From Theristus sp. LFF4_11 (taxonomy: Eukaryota; Nematoda; Chromadorea; Monhysterida; Xyalidae), in NCBI GenBank assembly GCA_030248135.1, contig JASANC010002619.1, positions 124,001 through 188,000 on the forward strand: a stretch of DNA of 64,000 nt. The letters run 5' to 3'. Shown here in pieces: positions 24,067 through 35,285 of the stretch (position 1 is the first letter of the stretch; each line of letters opens with the position of its first letter). A program made the translations under genes and the position numbers. A model generated the notes under the pieces. That model saw nothing but the letters and a program-made list of their open reading frames with translations. It had not been told where the DNA came from and searched no databases.

Positions 24067-25173
24067 TGTTGATTACATACCAGAAAAAAAAAATAGAAAG
24101 AGAAAGAAGTAACACGATTTTCAGAATAGGTTTTTCGTGTCTAGAGCGTATGAAAAATCGTCCGATGAAAATTTTTTCGCGGCTCCAAGCACAACTTTGG
24201 GTGTTCGTTTCGTGTGCACAGAACCAAGTTTGTGGCTTATACTATGCTCGCTGCAGGGCAGCGAGAAAGTTTGAAAAACGCGCGCGAGGGGAAAACGGCT
24301 CATATAATGCGTGATGCGCTGTCCGCTCGCTGACGCTCGCTCGCGCATCCGCATGATAGGTCACTAGGCCGCAAACGCACAAAGACCTTCGGCGACCTCT
24401 CACGGTCGAATCTGCATGCCAAAACAAACCGTGTACTCGAAATGCAAACACAAGAGAGAAAAAAAGTGAAAAACAACTCTCGTTGTGTGCACGCAGATAC
24501 AGTGCAGAAGGGGCTTGGGTTCAAGGATCAGAGCGACCAATCTGTGCAACACAGTTCATCGGCATCGGTAGCAAGGGCGAACGAGGGGTACAAGGTTATT
24601 GCGGCCTGCCCCTCTCGTATTACGTCACCAATCGACCTCACGCAATAGTAATAACTTGAATCGACCTTTGCGCAACGCCACAACCATCAGCACATGAGGC
24701 ACTCACGGTGTGTTTCGTTGCTGTTGCTGCTGCCGTTTGTGTGTTCGCTTCACTGCACCAGGACACCAGAGAGTTGAAAACATTCACAAATGTATATCGA
24801 GAATCCAAAAGGTCAGCAGTGTTTTGGCACAGATTTGTTGCTTTGTTCTCTTATATGTGCTGTTCGGAAACGTACAGTTTATTTTTTTTTGTTTGAGTAT
24901 TGTTGATTAAAAGGGTTCCATCCATTCAATTGGGTTACTGTATTGAGAGGAACATATGGTGCTTTGATACAAAGACAAAATTTGACATGACATGACAAAG
25001 GCCAAAAAAGGGTTCCCACATTTTATCACAAAAAATAGAGTGATTTTTTAAATGTACATTTAACAAATTCATCGGTAAATGAGATCACAATTTAACGTGT
25101 AACTTTGAAAGAATTTGAAACGTAATTCGACTATGAATCACAAACACAAGTTTCCCAAATGTGTCTGTTGCAC
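24067..25173. other. Intergenic gap between satellites and peptide cluster
   Basis: No gene is supported. Short open frames on both strands (for example around 24120-24520 minus) have no splice or domain support. The end near the first peptide gene is AT-rich and probably 3' UTR. Confidence 0.4.
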
Positions 25174-25752
25174 TCATTTCTTCGTCCACGCCCACGGCCA
25201 GTAGCCGGTGTACGACGGATACCCGTAAGCGTACGCATGTCGGTACGCATAATGAGGGTAAAGAGCACTGTAGCCAGCGTGTGGCGCCAGAAAGTGTGCC
25301 CCACCGACGCGGTCGCCCCACCTTGGTCGTCCACAGTTGCAATCATTTGTGGTCGGGCCAATGCCGACGCCGCCACGACAGGTGCCACCAAACTGGGCGC
25401 AAAAGCTCCAACAGAATCCGCTGCATGCCGCTGAGCTCACTGAAAAATGCGAAAACATTGTTCGTGGTAGTGTTTACCAAAAAGTTTTGTTCACAAAAAC
25501 GGCAACCGGCCTGGTAAAATCAAGATTTTTCTCAGAAATCACTGGATTTCGAAACTGGCCACACGACATTGCTTTGATTTGTTCTCATTTGAGTTTTGTG
25601 GTGGCTCGCAGCAAGCCATCTGTTTTGCCCGTGTCAAATTCAGCCAATCAGCTGTTTTTGCTGCGTGGTTTTTTTTGTCTATCCGACTTACGTTCCATGT
25701 GGACAACGACCACCAACAGAGATGCAATCAAAAACATCGTTGACTTCGTCAT
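25174..25752 (-). CDS. Secreted defensin-like peptide with Tyr-rich tail (peptide gene A)
   Basis: Two exons (25692-25752, 25174-25439) joined in phase 1 give 108 residues. Exon 1 is a hydrophobic signal peptide (TMFLIASLLVVVVHM). The mature part begins after SSA with six cysteines in the order CX3CX3CX5CX12CXC. The CX3C plus CXC arrangement is the hallmark of the CS-alpha-beta fold used by invertebrate defensins. A Tyr/Ala/His-rich tail follows (YAYGYPSYTGYWPWAWTKK) and ends in two lysines. Antimicrobial activity is plausible but not shown; I do not recognise an exact family. It sits closest to peptide gene B, on the opposite strand. Confidence 0.75.
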
Positions 25753-26458
25753 TGTTGAAAGACACAACTAAAAATTAAAATAAGTGATGTGCTGCTTTTA
25801 GAAAGTTTGGATATAAAGTTAATTTAAAGTGAAAATTATCAGTGTCCTTGCATGTGATCGGCGACTCATTTTCACGTTTACTTTTTGGTATTTATATACG
25901 GTTTTACCCGAACTAGATTTGTTTTGTCTGTGCTCATTTTTTTGGCTCGGATAGGAGCCGTTGCTATTTTAAACAGAGAACTGTTCACTGACACGAGAAT
26001 TTTTTTGTCACTGTCACATGATGCAAAATAGGTTTCAATCGCAACAAACGGCACGAACAATGAAATCCATCTCAGAAAAGATGAAAACATTCATGTTCAC
26101 ACTCCAAATTGGACAACTTTTATTTGTATTTTTTTAAATAAGCTAGTAAAAACTGGTTTATATTATTGTAAAAAATTGGGTAAGAAAAAAATTGATATTG
26201 TGCACGCACCAGTTCAAGACATGCGACGTTTATTGGTTGAATAGGTCAGCAAGCACAAAAAAGCAAGAAATAATCAACGCTATTGAAATGCTGTTCTCAT
26301 GTGTTAATCGAGTTTCAAACCACCTTCATTGTAATCGTTTTTGAATTGATTCTCCAGTGAATTTGTGCAATTGTTTGACAGAAGTTGTAACAAGTGGCAA
26401 GTGACCGAGCCACTCAGTGGGCAATCATTCCGCTGTAATTGCAACAAGGTAGCTGCAG
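25753..26458. other. Shared upstream region of two divergent peptide genes
   Basis: Peptide genes A (-) and B (+) are transcribed away from each other, so this AT-rich interval probably holds both promoters. No clear TATA box was seen for A. Nothing else could be supported. Confidence 0.4.
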
Positions 26459-26466
26459 TATAAAAG
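26459..26466 (+). promoter_or_regulatory. Candidate TATA box of peptide gene B
   Basis: TATAAAAG lies 114 bases upstream of the ATG at 26580. This would place a transcription start near 26490 with an untranslated leader of about 90 bases. Based on sequence match and position only. Confidence 0.45.
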
Positions 26467-26579
26467 CAAAACGTCAATAAAAGTGGTAGTATTTGTACAT
26501 TTTGGTCTTTGTGAAACATAGAAATTGAATATCGTTCTTTTTTCAGATTGCCGAACTTCCGTGTCGAATCGTTTGCAGA

Positions 26580-27007
26580 ATGAAAGCTGTTGCCGTGGTC
26601 TTGGTGGCTCTCGCCATGCTGCAACGTCGGTCCCTTTGATATCACGCTTTTGATTTTTTTAAACTCGACCTCCACACACGGCAGAGAAAAATAGGTCAAC
26701 AAAACTGTTGAACTAGCCGTTGTTGCTCAACAATGGTAGCTCCTAACAACTACCCCAACTCAGCAAACAAAATCAGTATTGTGTGTGTGCCATTTCATCA
26801 ATTTGGAAAAACGTTTCAGTTGGATCGGCAGCGTGCTATTGGTCAGCAGCAGGCTACGTGTGTGGTGGCTATGCAGATGTGGCACTGCACTCACCGGTTG
26901 TCTCTGCCTACAATTACCCCTACTACAACTACTACGGGGGGTACTACGGATACAACTACCCCTACTACAACTACGGAGCTTGGCCATACTACTGGAAAAA
27001 GAAGTGA
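26580..27007 (+). CDS. Secreted Gly/Tyr-rich peptide (peptide gene B)
   Basis: Two exons (26580-26625, 26820-27007) join in phase 1 to 77 residues. Exon 1 encodes a signal peptide (MKAVAVVLVALAMLQLGSA, the last residues from exon 2). The mature peptide starts ACYWSAAGYVCGG, two cysteines spaced CX8C, then is dominated by Tyr, Asn, Gly and Pro (YNYPYYNYYGGYYG) and ends PYYWKKK. Composition resembles nematode YGGY-type antimicrobial or cuticle-associated peptides, but that is similarity of style, not homology. The CX8C start is shared with peptide gene H at 42558. Confidence 0.75.
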
Positions 27008-27381
27008 TCAAAAGAAAGTATCGCAAAAGTGCCAATGTTTTTCATCAATTGAGTTTTTCAACAGATTCTGAACAGGTCTACATATAGTTATTATCGAATC
27101 TTCATTTAAATCTCACAATTTTTTGTAGGATATGAATTAGTCTCGATAGAAATGAGTGGTAACTTTGTTTTTTGTAATTTTAAACGTTCCAGCTTATTAT
27201 AGACAATCAGTGGAACATACATGTGTACCTCATTTTGTGATGTCATTTCTCTGGCACAAAAACAGTCACGGATTTTGTATAAACGACGTCATTTCATTTT
27301 GCAACAATACTTGTTTGATTAATAAAACGCCCACATTCAATAACTTTGAAAAGCATCACACACGAAACGCAAGAGTGTCAA

Positions 27382-27950
27382 TCATTCCGTCGGCGGTTGA
27401 TCCAGTGGCTTCCAATAGACGGTGTACGGATGCTTTTGGTAGACCGGGTAACGCACGGAGGGGTGCAGGTGCAACGGAGTGATCGCGAGTGTTTCTACGT
27501 GTACAAACCTTGGGCGCCACCGAATGCACCGACAGCGATTCCATTGGTCCCTGCCAGTGCACACTTTGTCCTTGCTGGCGCAGTAGTCGACGCACGTCGT
27601 TGAGCACGGATCATCTCGTGGTGCTACGGAGACAACTGCAATGAAATCGCATTTGAAACACTGGAACTGCTACACGACAAAACGTGATACTGAACGGATC
27701 GTAGCTGTGCGACGGATTGGCGGAGCATGTGGCCGCTGCGACAACACGGCGCGTAATCAATCAATTTGGTAATCAATCAATCAAAAGCAAATCAGTTGGC
27801 GGCAACCAGAATCATGATGCAGCGACCAGCACCGTGTTGCGGTAGCAGCGCCGTGCTCCACCCATCACACCGTCGCACGGGTATGGAAAGCACTCACTAA
27901 CCTTTCGGTAACAGGAAAACAATCGGAATTATTTGCGCAAGCGTTATCAT
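27382..27950 (-). CDS. Secreted six-cysteine defensin-like peptide (peptide gene C)
   Basis: Two exons (27902-27950, 27382-27635) join in phase 1 to 100 residues. Exon 1 gives a hydrophobic leader (MITLAQIIPIVFLLPK). The mature part carries six cysteines as CX3CX3CX6CX8CXC (CSTTCVDYCASKDKVC, then CRCIRW), the same order as peptide gene A. A His/Pro/Tyr-rich tail follows (YPVYQKHPYTVYW), without the lysine end. The CX3C and CXC pairs suggest a CS-alpha-beta peptide with a C-terminal extension. The leader has a Lys near its end, so the cleavage site is uncertain. Function is inferred. Confidence 0.7.
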
Positions 27951-29413
27951 ACTAACTCAAATGAAACCAATCGCAACAAAAAGTTTTTATTCGTCAAAAT
28001 GCATCTGACACGTTTATGCAACGCAAATTGTTGCAAAATATTTTTTTAAATTTTTTTGATACATGGACGTGAATGGTAACTTCAGGTGTTGTCCAACTGA
28101 ACTCAAAAAACCTATAAACGTTAAACGTATGTACATGCATAACAATTGTTAGTCATCGCTGAGTTAGACTTTTTCTTATTTCAATATTTTTCACACACAT
28201 CCATATAGGAATGCAACACAGAAATTTTTTTTAGTTTATTGAGTTCAAAGTTCACCGTGGTGGTGTGTCTTGAAAGTTTTTATTGGAGAAGGAAAACAAG
28301 TCTGGACTTTCCCTGAGAATATGTACATTATTGCATGTACAACATGGTCATTCCGCGCCACGCCCAAGTCGTTGTCATAAACTAGGTTTTCAAACGCTGC
28401 GAGTTCGATAGCTGTTGGTAGAACGATTAAGAGTACGGGAAACAAAATGTTGTTGCTAACTTTTACCGTCCATAAAATTTGTCTCGAACTTCAACTGTGA
28501 ACAAAAAAATGATAGGGCGAACGAACACTTGAAATCAGGTCTAAACCGCACGCATTTTTGAAAATGCCCAATTTGTTTATTGCAAAAAAGGTCGAGGCAA
28601 TTTTTTTTTAATTTTCAAAGACTGTGGATGGTAAAATTAACGCAGATGAAAATTTCAATTTTAAAAATGGAGAACTTTTGAAAAAAGCTCAAAACCCGTG
28701 TGCACACCGAAAAAACTTGTATCTAGATAGTTGATGTTGTGCTATCTGTACGAAAGATCTTTTTTAAACCCGCGCGGAAGGATAGTAAATCATATAATGC
28801 GCTAACGCGCACCGGCATGATCTACTGTAAAACTTGAACTTTGTTCTTTGTCATGCCCATTCGCGAGTTGTGTGTCGGTTGGCAGACCGCGTCCGACGGA
28901 CAAACGTACTGACAGCGCTCGCCGTTTTGCCACAAAAAGTGCCCACCTGTTTTGGTTTTTGTGTTTCACGTCACTGGTAAAGCCTGCAAACTAACTTTGA
29001 CACACGTTTTGTTCACGGCTTCATCGTGCTCAAAGCCCTCCCGACCGACACACGTTTTCGTCGATGTTTTCTCGTCCAGAGCACACACTGCTCGTTTGGC
29101 TGGGCACATTCCAACCGCGCACATGGCACGGTTCCCATGCGATTGCACAAGTTTTGTTCTTATCTCTCCCTTGCACTTGTGTTGTAAATTTACAAAGTGT
29201 GTTGTGTTGTAAAGCCATTTTAAATCTAAGTTTTTAACCAAAAGTTTGCCATGAAAAAGTTGGTGCAATAGTAAAGTTCGAACGAACGGTTTATGTAAAT
29301 TTAGGTATCACAAGAAGCTCAATGTTATTGTTTAAAACGGTACACAGCAGTTAGTTCTTCTACCAACTGAATCCCTGATCGTATTTTAGAATTTCGCTTT
29401 ATCGAACATTTTT
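27951..29413. other. Intergenic region with a diverged repeat
   Basis: About 28490-28700 resembles the second tandem repeat at 23640-24066 (aaaatgcccaattt block). Open frames around 28966-29268 on both strands lack splice or domain support. I see no gene. Confidence 0.4.
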
Positions 29414-31612
29414 TCAGTTTCTTGTGGTTGCCTGTGTGCCTGCTTTTACGGGCTGCACGGGATGGACTGCATTTGAGGCGTTGAACGGTAACAGACGAAG
29501 AAACTGATTTCGATATTTCAAGCTGCGTGCCATGTACAGCCAACCATTGCAACTGGAAGCACCAGTTTTTTTTGTGATGGATTGACAGCCCATTTTCTGT
29601 GCCGCTGAGCCGCTTTTACAAATCTATACATTTGTGTCTCATCTCAATGCACAATGTACATTGTACCTGCAATTGATTGCATTGCCGATGCCGATGTAGG
29701 CCTTGATGGGCAACGCAAGCTCTTCTGAGACTTCCGCAAGTGCGACCACATTCAAAACGATCACCGTCATAAACCACCCAGCAACAAACACAGCCATGAT
29801 CAATACCAACGTGTTTAACGCTCGCTTTTGAACTGCTGTTTGGTTACCTAAAATCGATTTCAGCCTATATTTGCAATTGATTGACGTAACTTGGCTCAAG
29901 ATGATGTAGCATTTCTTTACCCATTTTCTTTGCCAACATCACCGCCAAGCAGTATACCAGCACAACAGCAATGCAGCAAATCAAACTGGACACGATCCAG
30001 AACTCGAAACTTGGCCCGAGAAAACTGGTCGGTGGCATGCACAGTGGGACGATGACGTTTGCGTCGGAATAGACAACGCTCAGCAGGACACGCGTGCAGG
30101 CGTACGCGATCGGACCAAGCAGCATCGCGCTCAAGTAGCCACGTTTCGACAGGTTGCGGTACCTGAAAAAAGCTCGTTTCTTTAGAAGTGGAAGGGTTCG
30201 TTGCAAGAAAAAACGGGTAGAAAACATGCAAAGGGAGCTGTGTACTTGAGGGACAAATGTGTGTTGAAGAGCGTTCTAGCATGCAAGCACACGCTCCACA
30301 TTAGAAAAAAATTGCAATATTTTATATATGCTAAAAATTATACGCATTACTCATTATTCGAAATAGTATTATTCAAATAATTTGAAAAATAATTAATTAA
30401 ATAAATTCATTCGTCAACTAATGAATAATGCGCCAATAGTATATCATCTTTAGCTGAAATCTTGTTTGATGTTGGAAAATCAAATTCATTATCTTTTAAA
30501 AACATTATTATTGCTGACCGAATTGGCGCACCGATTGCGAGCACCCGATCCAGCCCAATCACGAGTATCATGACGGAGCCGCCTGTCAAACCAAAATTGC
30601 CTAGCATGAATGACCACACGCAAGTTCGCTGCGAGACCCAGTACGGAATGGCCGAGTAAACATGGCAGCTTTTTTCAGGGTGGAAGGAGCGCGCGAAATT
30701 TGAATGAAAGAAGGTAGAACGTTCAGAAACCCAACTGTGTGTCAAATTTGACGTGTTTTTTAATCTCATTAATTCTTCGTGCTATTCTGTTCATTGTCTC
30801 TGCTTTGCACACACGATTGGAAATTATCTTAGCATTCTTGAAAAAGACAACTCCTAGTCTGCGATGGATTCCGCCTTGATGGAGAATACAAGGACTGCCT
30901 TATTTATTCGGCCATACTGTAGTTCTCGAATAAAATGTTCCCCGAAAATACGAATGCCGTCACGACCACGTTCAGCAAGTCGAAAACGGCCAAAACGGCG
31001 ATCAAAAAGTTCGATTTCGATTTGAGCTGACTCGACGGACGCCAGGTGGCGGCAATGATCGCCAGATTTCCGATAACGCCCAGCACTAGGCTGCTAGGGA
31101 GGGGGCAGTGGCACAGGAACCCAGTCAGCGTTTCTGACAGTGGCTTGCTCTAGAGCTGCCGGTGCTCATGATGTTCTGTATATTTGTCGTGCCATATTCT
31201 CAAGGAACAGCAATGCACCACAGAAAGAGATCCTTATTTTCAGGTTTTGATGACGCTGTGGGACAGAAAGACTATTAGAAAATGCCCTAAGAGTTTAGTC
31301 GGGACTTATCGCAGAAATAATCAGAACTCTTCTGATAAAAAGTCGAGCCTTTTCCAGTCACAACTGCTGGCACAGTCCCCGGGTAGTCCAAGACTTTTTT
31401 CAACAGATCAGGTTCAACACGAGTTTTTAATGTCCCGCTTCGTATTTGTAAATTCTAAAATGAAGTTTGTTGTTTTCATTTGACTTCTATCACACGCTAT
31501 TTTTTAATTTCGGGTTCCTTTGCCCGTTGTCCCCGATTGAGATGATTGCCATTGGAAGCAAGTACAACTGGTACTGCGTTGGCGCCGTTTGATTAGTCGA
31601 AACGTTGGTCAT
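29414..31612 (-). pseudogene. Srsx-like G-protein-coupled receptor interrupted by a MITE
   Basis: This encodes a seven-helix chemoreceptor-type protein. A first exon from ATG 31612 reads MTNVSTNQT (two N-glycosylation sites) and starts helix 1, but no canonical donor was found after it. Later exons: 30519-31085 (interrupted), 29921-30162, 29667-29847, 29414-29552. Helix 1 has GVIGNLAIIAATW, helix 3 ILVIGLDRVLAIGAP (the GLDR form typical of nematode srsx), helix 6 is ALNTLVLIMAVFVAGW, and helix 7 NAIN followed by MARSLKYRNQF. A 277-bp TA-flanked element (30644-30920) sits in the first extracellular loop and brings an in-frame stop. Taking it out in silico leaves an open frame across the site, so the insertion looks recent. 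No splice pair within it keeps the frame. A functional uninserted allele may exist. Confidence 0.75.
30644..30920. mobile_element. MITE family M1, copy in the GPCR exon
   Basis: A 277-bp element is flanked by TA on both sides (30642-30643 and 30921-30922), with imperfect inverted ends: cggaatggccgagtaaa at one and the complement cagtatggccgaataaa at the other. Other copies are 49287-49581 and a truncated one at about 35062-35285. TA duplication and inverted ends point to a non-autonomous Tc1/mariner-type element. Confidence 0.8.
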
Positions 31613-32041
31613 GGTTCAACAAAACGAAGAAATCTAGTTTTGAAAAAATAGATTTATCGCAAAGTCGCCATGCATTGTCGTCCTGAATAGTTTCTAAACA
31701 GAAACATTATCAAACTACAAAAGTCATCCTCAAAGTTACTGGCACATGCACATGTATGTAGATTTTGACAACTACAGAAATCAGCAACCATGGCAACTCG
31801 TCGCCATCACCAGTGACCGTCATCTACACGTGCACACGCCCGCACAACGAGTGCAATCGCCTCAGAACCGACGCGTGTTCATTTGTGTTGTATTGTTTGT
31901 CAGCTTTCTTTTTTTAAGCTAACTGCCCACCCTGTATTTACAATATGTAAATACTGCGATGCATGATTAGCGCTCGGGTTAAGATCTTATCGCCACAACA
32001 CAATGCCAGCACAGATTGACTACAAAAACACGGCCAGTTTG
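31613..32041. other. Intergenic, upstream of the GPCR
   Basis: This probably holds the promoter of the GPCR. No motif stands out and no exon is supported. Confidence 0.35.
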
Positions 32042-33503
32042 TTATATACCATTAGTAATTTGAACTAAGGTGCAGCGTAGCTCTGCAGCGTTTTAAGGCC
32101 CATTCATGCAAGCGCGCGCTGAAGCGCGCTGACGCGCGCTGACCAGCTTCATCATGAATGAAGAAATGAAGCTGCGTCAGCCGCTGCGGCTTTTTAGGTT
32201 TTTTGCCCATTCACGAACGCGCGCGCTGAAGCGCGCTGAAGCGCGCTGACCAGCTTCATCATGAATGAAGAAATGAAGCTGCGTCAGCCGCTGCGGCTTT
32301 TGATGTCCGGACCCCAAATGCCGCAGCGGCTTGTCTGAAAAATGAAACGTATTTGCATAATTTCTGCGCTTTCAATTGTGATAGATGCAGACCAAAAAGG
32401 GAATGAATTTAATTGTGGTAAAATTAAATTAATTGAGGAATACAGTAAGTTTTATTGTGCTGCGTTTGTGACAGAAACCAACAGATAAAAACGATAAAAA
32501 CAACTGGGCTAAGACGGGTTTCGAACTTTGGCCTCTGTGCTGACAGGCACAACATGTTACCACTGCACTATAGTAGTTGACAGGTGGGAACCTCTCTAGG
32601 TGTTTGTTCATTAAATGTCGTTCAGTTTTATCGTTTTGTGCTGTTGTCTGTGTTGTCTCCGTACGTGCTGTTTAGTACACACTATATACCGCTTCGATTC
32701 GTTGTTTTTGCCGTTTGAGTGAGGTTTATTAGAGGTAATACGGTATGCACCATTTGCAAGCAACGTGAAAGCAAATTGCATCCTAGAATGTTCAGTCAAA
32801 ATGCAGAAATCGTACAAAATTGTTCATAAAAAACTGTATTTTGCGGTGTAGCTTTCAAAGTTTTTCTTCACTTCGAAAGTCCATTTCACAATTTTTCAAT
32901 AAATATGCGCCTAAGATCAGAAAACTTTTGGTGTGAAACCATAAAAAACAGTACAAAAAAGCATTCTGAATGAATTTGGCCCTTTTTTCAGTTTGCAAGG
33001 CAGCCGGTGTAATGAAGCAAAGCTTGTTCTTGCGGGCTGCACACCGGTTTTAAGGGCTGCGCAAATCAGTACCCCACACCGTCGCACGGGTACAGTTCAC
33101 ATAAATTTCACATAAATTTCTTGCACTACTTTTCTGCTTTGTTGAGTATTCGTTGTTGTCACTGACAGCAACAATCAGCGATTTTGCACACACAAATTTG
33201 ATGTCCGGACATCAAATGCCGCAGCGGCTGACGCAGCTTCATTTCATCATTCATGATAGCGCACTTCAGCGCGCGTCAGCGCGCTTCAGCGCGCGCGTTC
33301 GTGAATGGGCCAAAAAACTAAAAAGCCGCAGCGGCTGACGCAGATACATTTCTTCATTCACGATGAAGCTGGTCAGTTTGTTTGCGCATTCAGCGATGGG
33401 AACGTTGGACTCTGGACTGACCCACCTGGCAGTGTGTACTAGTTACGATTATATACCATTAGTAATTTGAACTAAGGTGCTGCGTAGCTCTGCAGCGTTT
33501 TAC
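32042..33503. repeat. Inverted-repeat element with GCGCGCTGA-rich arms and flanking direct repeats
   Basis: A block of about 55 bp (tataccattagtaatttgaa, tagctctgcagcgttttaa) stands at both outer edges in direct orientation (32042-32096, 33449-33503). Inside are arms made of repeated gcgcgctgaagcgcgctga, gaagctgcgtcagccgctgc and gatgtccgg (about 32097-32335), which return inverted at 33199-33395. The interior of about 860 bp is unique and has a tRNA-like segment. No transposase was seen. Confidence 0.7.
32505..32590 (-). repeat. Degenerate tRNA-like segment
   Basis: On the minus strand ctatagtgcagtggtaacat fits an A box, agttcgaaaccc fits a B box, and gcctgtcagc occupies the anticodon position, as in tRNA-Asp(GTC). 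The acceptor stem does not pair well, so it is better read as a tRNA pseudogene or SINE head than as a working tRNA. Confidence 0.45.
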
Positions 33504-33754
33504 GCGTTTGCAAAAGCACAGTCTCGTTGCTCGCTGGGCAGCTTTTAATTCAAACTTCATGAATGCGCCTTTACCTCAAAAGAAAAGCAGCTTTCTATAA
33601 ACAAAAATGCAATAGAAACAGAAAGATACATAACCAAGTTTTAAAATAACAACAATCACTAAAACACCGTGTAATCTAAATGTCTAATACAAGCTGAGTC
33701 TTACATTTATAAGACTAGACAGACAGCAAGTAGGTTGCATAATGCAGGTCACAC

Positions 33755-34266
33755 TCAGACTTCGCCGTAACCAGCCCTGCGGAACCACATGTAGCGGAAC
33801 GAGCCGTCGGGGCACATCACCTTGCGGCGCTCCCAACCCTCTGCCGCTGGATCGTAAGAGCTGCCTGTCGGCTGTGGCACAGCTGTTTCAACAGGCTCGA
33901 CAGGTCGCTCAACCACGGTTGCTGCTATTGGACCAACATGTGGAATGTATGGCGCGCGCGGGTACACCGCTGCCGCTGGGTGCGGATAGCCGCCGTAGTA
34001 GCCTGGGTAACCGCCGTAGTGACCTGGGTAGCCTGCATGCCGCCCCACTGGGTAGACGCCTCCGTGGAACGGTGGGTAGCCGTAGCCGTGAAATGCCGAT
34101 GTCGCTGTAATCGTAAATGTGTCGACCGCATAGTTCATGTAAAAGACAACGTTGCCCAGTTGAACATAAGCAGTAAGTTGTGTCAAAAGTTATCCTCAAC
34201 AAAGAGATTTATTTGCTCACCAACGACTGCAGTGGCTAGAATCGTCAACAGCGAAACGCAACCCAT
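33755..34266 (-). CDS. Secreted Gly/Tyr/Pro-rich protein (peptide gene D)
   Basis: Two exons (34221-34266, 33755-34104) join in phase 1 to 131 residues. Exon 1 encodes a leader (MGCVSLLTILATAVV). The mature part begins near TSAFHGYGYPPF and has GYPGHYGGYPGYYGGYP repeats, then a Pro/Val segment. It ends in a different module (GWERRKVMCPDGSFRYMWF) with a single cysteine and no lysine tail. The frame also stays open upstream of the chosen acceptor (ttacag at 34105). That acceptor was chosen because it fits the phase and the cluster's exon plan. It is the only member with this C-terminal module. Confidence 0.65.
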
Positions 34267-34569
34267 GGTGATTCTGTGTGCAACGACTAGAATGGTTCTG
34301 TAATGAAAACCTGTGTTTCACAGGAAAATGTCCAATGCAGCTTTGCCATAAATTTGGGTCGATTACGTATGTCATTCTAAATGTTTCAATTGATATTGAC
34401 AGCTAGGCAACTGTACAATAGCATTTTATTTTTTTCACATAGAAATTGCAGAAAGTTGAAAAAAAACAAAAAAATCAGCAGGAAGTGGTAACGAACGAGA
34501 AAGAAATAAAACAGCAATTCAACAAAATTTGATTGCATATACACACAACGGTGGAAGTTTTAATTTTTC

Positions 34570-34754
34570 TCAACCGGGAAATTCATTTGTTGTTTGCAGT
34601 GGTCTGAATTCTTGGGTGGAAAACGTTCTGTCTGGCAATACGACTTTGCAAATGTCATAACACTTTGCCTTTGTGGCGCCGTGCATGGCGTACACCTGCT
34701 GCTTTGGGTATTTCCCGTTTTGACCTTGATCAAAAACGCAAAGACAAGAAGAAC
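34570..34754 (-). CDS. Second exon of a four-cysteine secreted peptide (peptide gene E, partial)
   Basis: An exon after an acceptor (gtaaacag) gives about 61 residues in phase 1, as in the neighbouring peptide genes. It has SSCLCVFDQ, YPKQQVYAMHGATKAKCYDI and CKVVLPDRTF, for four cysteines (CXC and CX3C). I could not find a convincing signal-peptide exon upstream, partly because a truncated MITE lies at 35062-35285. It may be broken or its first exon may be distant. No family recognised. Confidence 0.4.
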
Positions 34755-35061
34755 CTGTTTACGCTTGTTGCACCTTGTTTCAACTTTTGAACTGCATGTT
34801 TGTTGTGCAACCGAAAATAGAGCTGTTCTAAAAACAACTCTATCACAAGTGCAGCCCAAACAACTGGGTATCAGACAGCTTTTTTCACCTGTTAAACAGT
34901 TTTATAAAATACTTTTTGGTGTGGTCTTCTTTATTTCTTAAACGCTTTCGGTTGTTTTGCTAACTTTTTTGTGGCGGGATATGCGCTACAAAATAGTGTT
35001 CGATGAAGTTGTTGGTCGTAAAACAGCAGCAGCAAGCCCAGAAAATGGAGACCATTACGTA

Positions 35062-35285
35062 AAAACTTATAGGATGTCTTTTTCAAGAATGCCAACATCA
35101 TTCCCAATCGTGTGTGCAAGGAAGAAAAAAATGAACAAAATAGCACGAAAAATAAATTAATCAAAAAAAAACAACGTCAAATTTGACAAGCAGTTGAGTT
35201 TCTGAACGTTTTTTTTCTTTCATTTAAATTTGGCGCGCTCTTTGCACACCCTGAAAAAAGCTGCCATGTTTACTCGGTCATTCCG
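35062..35285. mobile_element. MITE family M1, truncated copy
   Basis: This matches the GPCR insertion in inverse orientation (gtttctgaacgt, tttggcgcgctc, gaaaaaagctgccatgttta). The right end is ctcggtcattccg next to TA at 35286. The left end is not recognisable. A more decayed relative may lie at about 35585-35650. Confidence 0.6.

Noticed and set aside
30644..30920. Reading the M1 element in the GPCR as a new intron (introner)
   Set aside because: A GT is available at the left edge, but no AG at the right side keeps the receptor frame, and TA flanks explain it as a plain insertion.
32505..32590. A functional tRNA-Asp gene
   Set aside because: A and B boxes are visible, but the acceptor stem does not pair convincingly.
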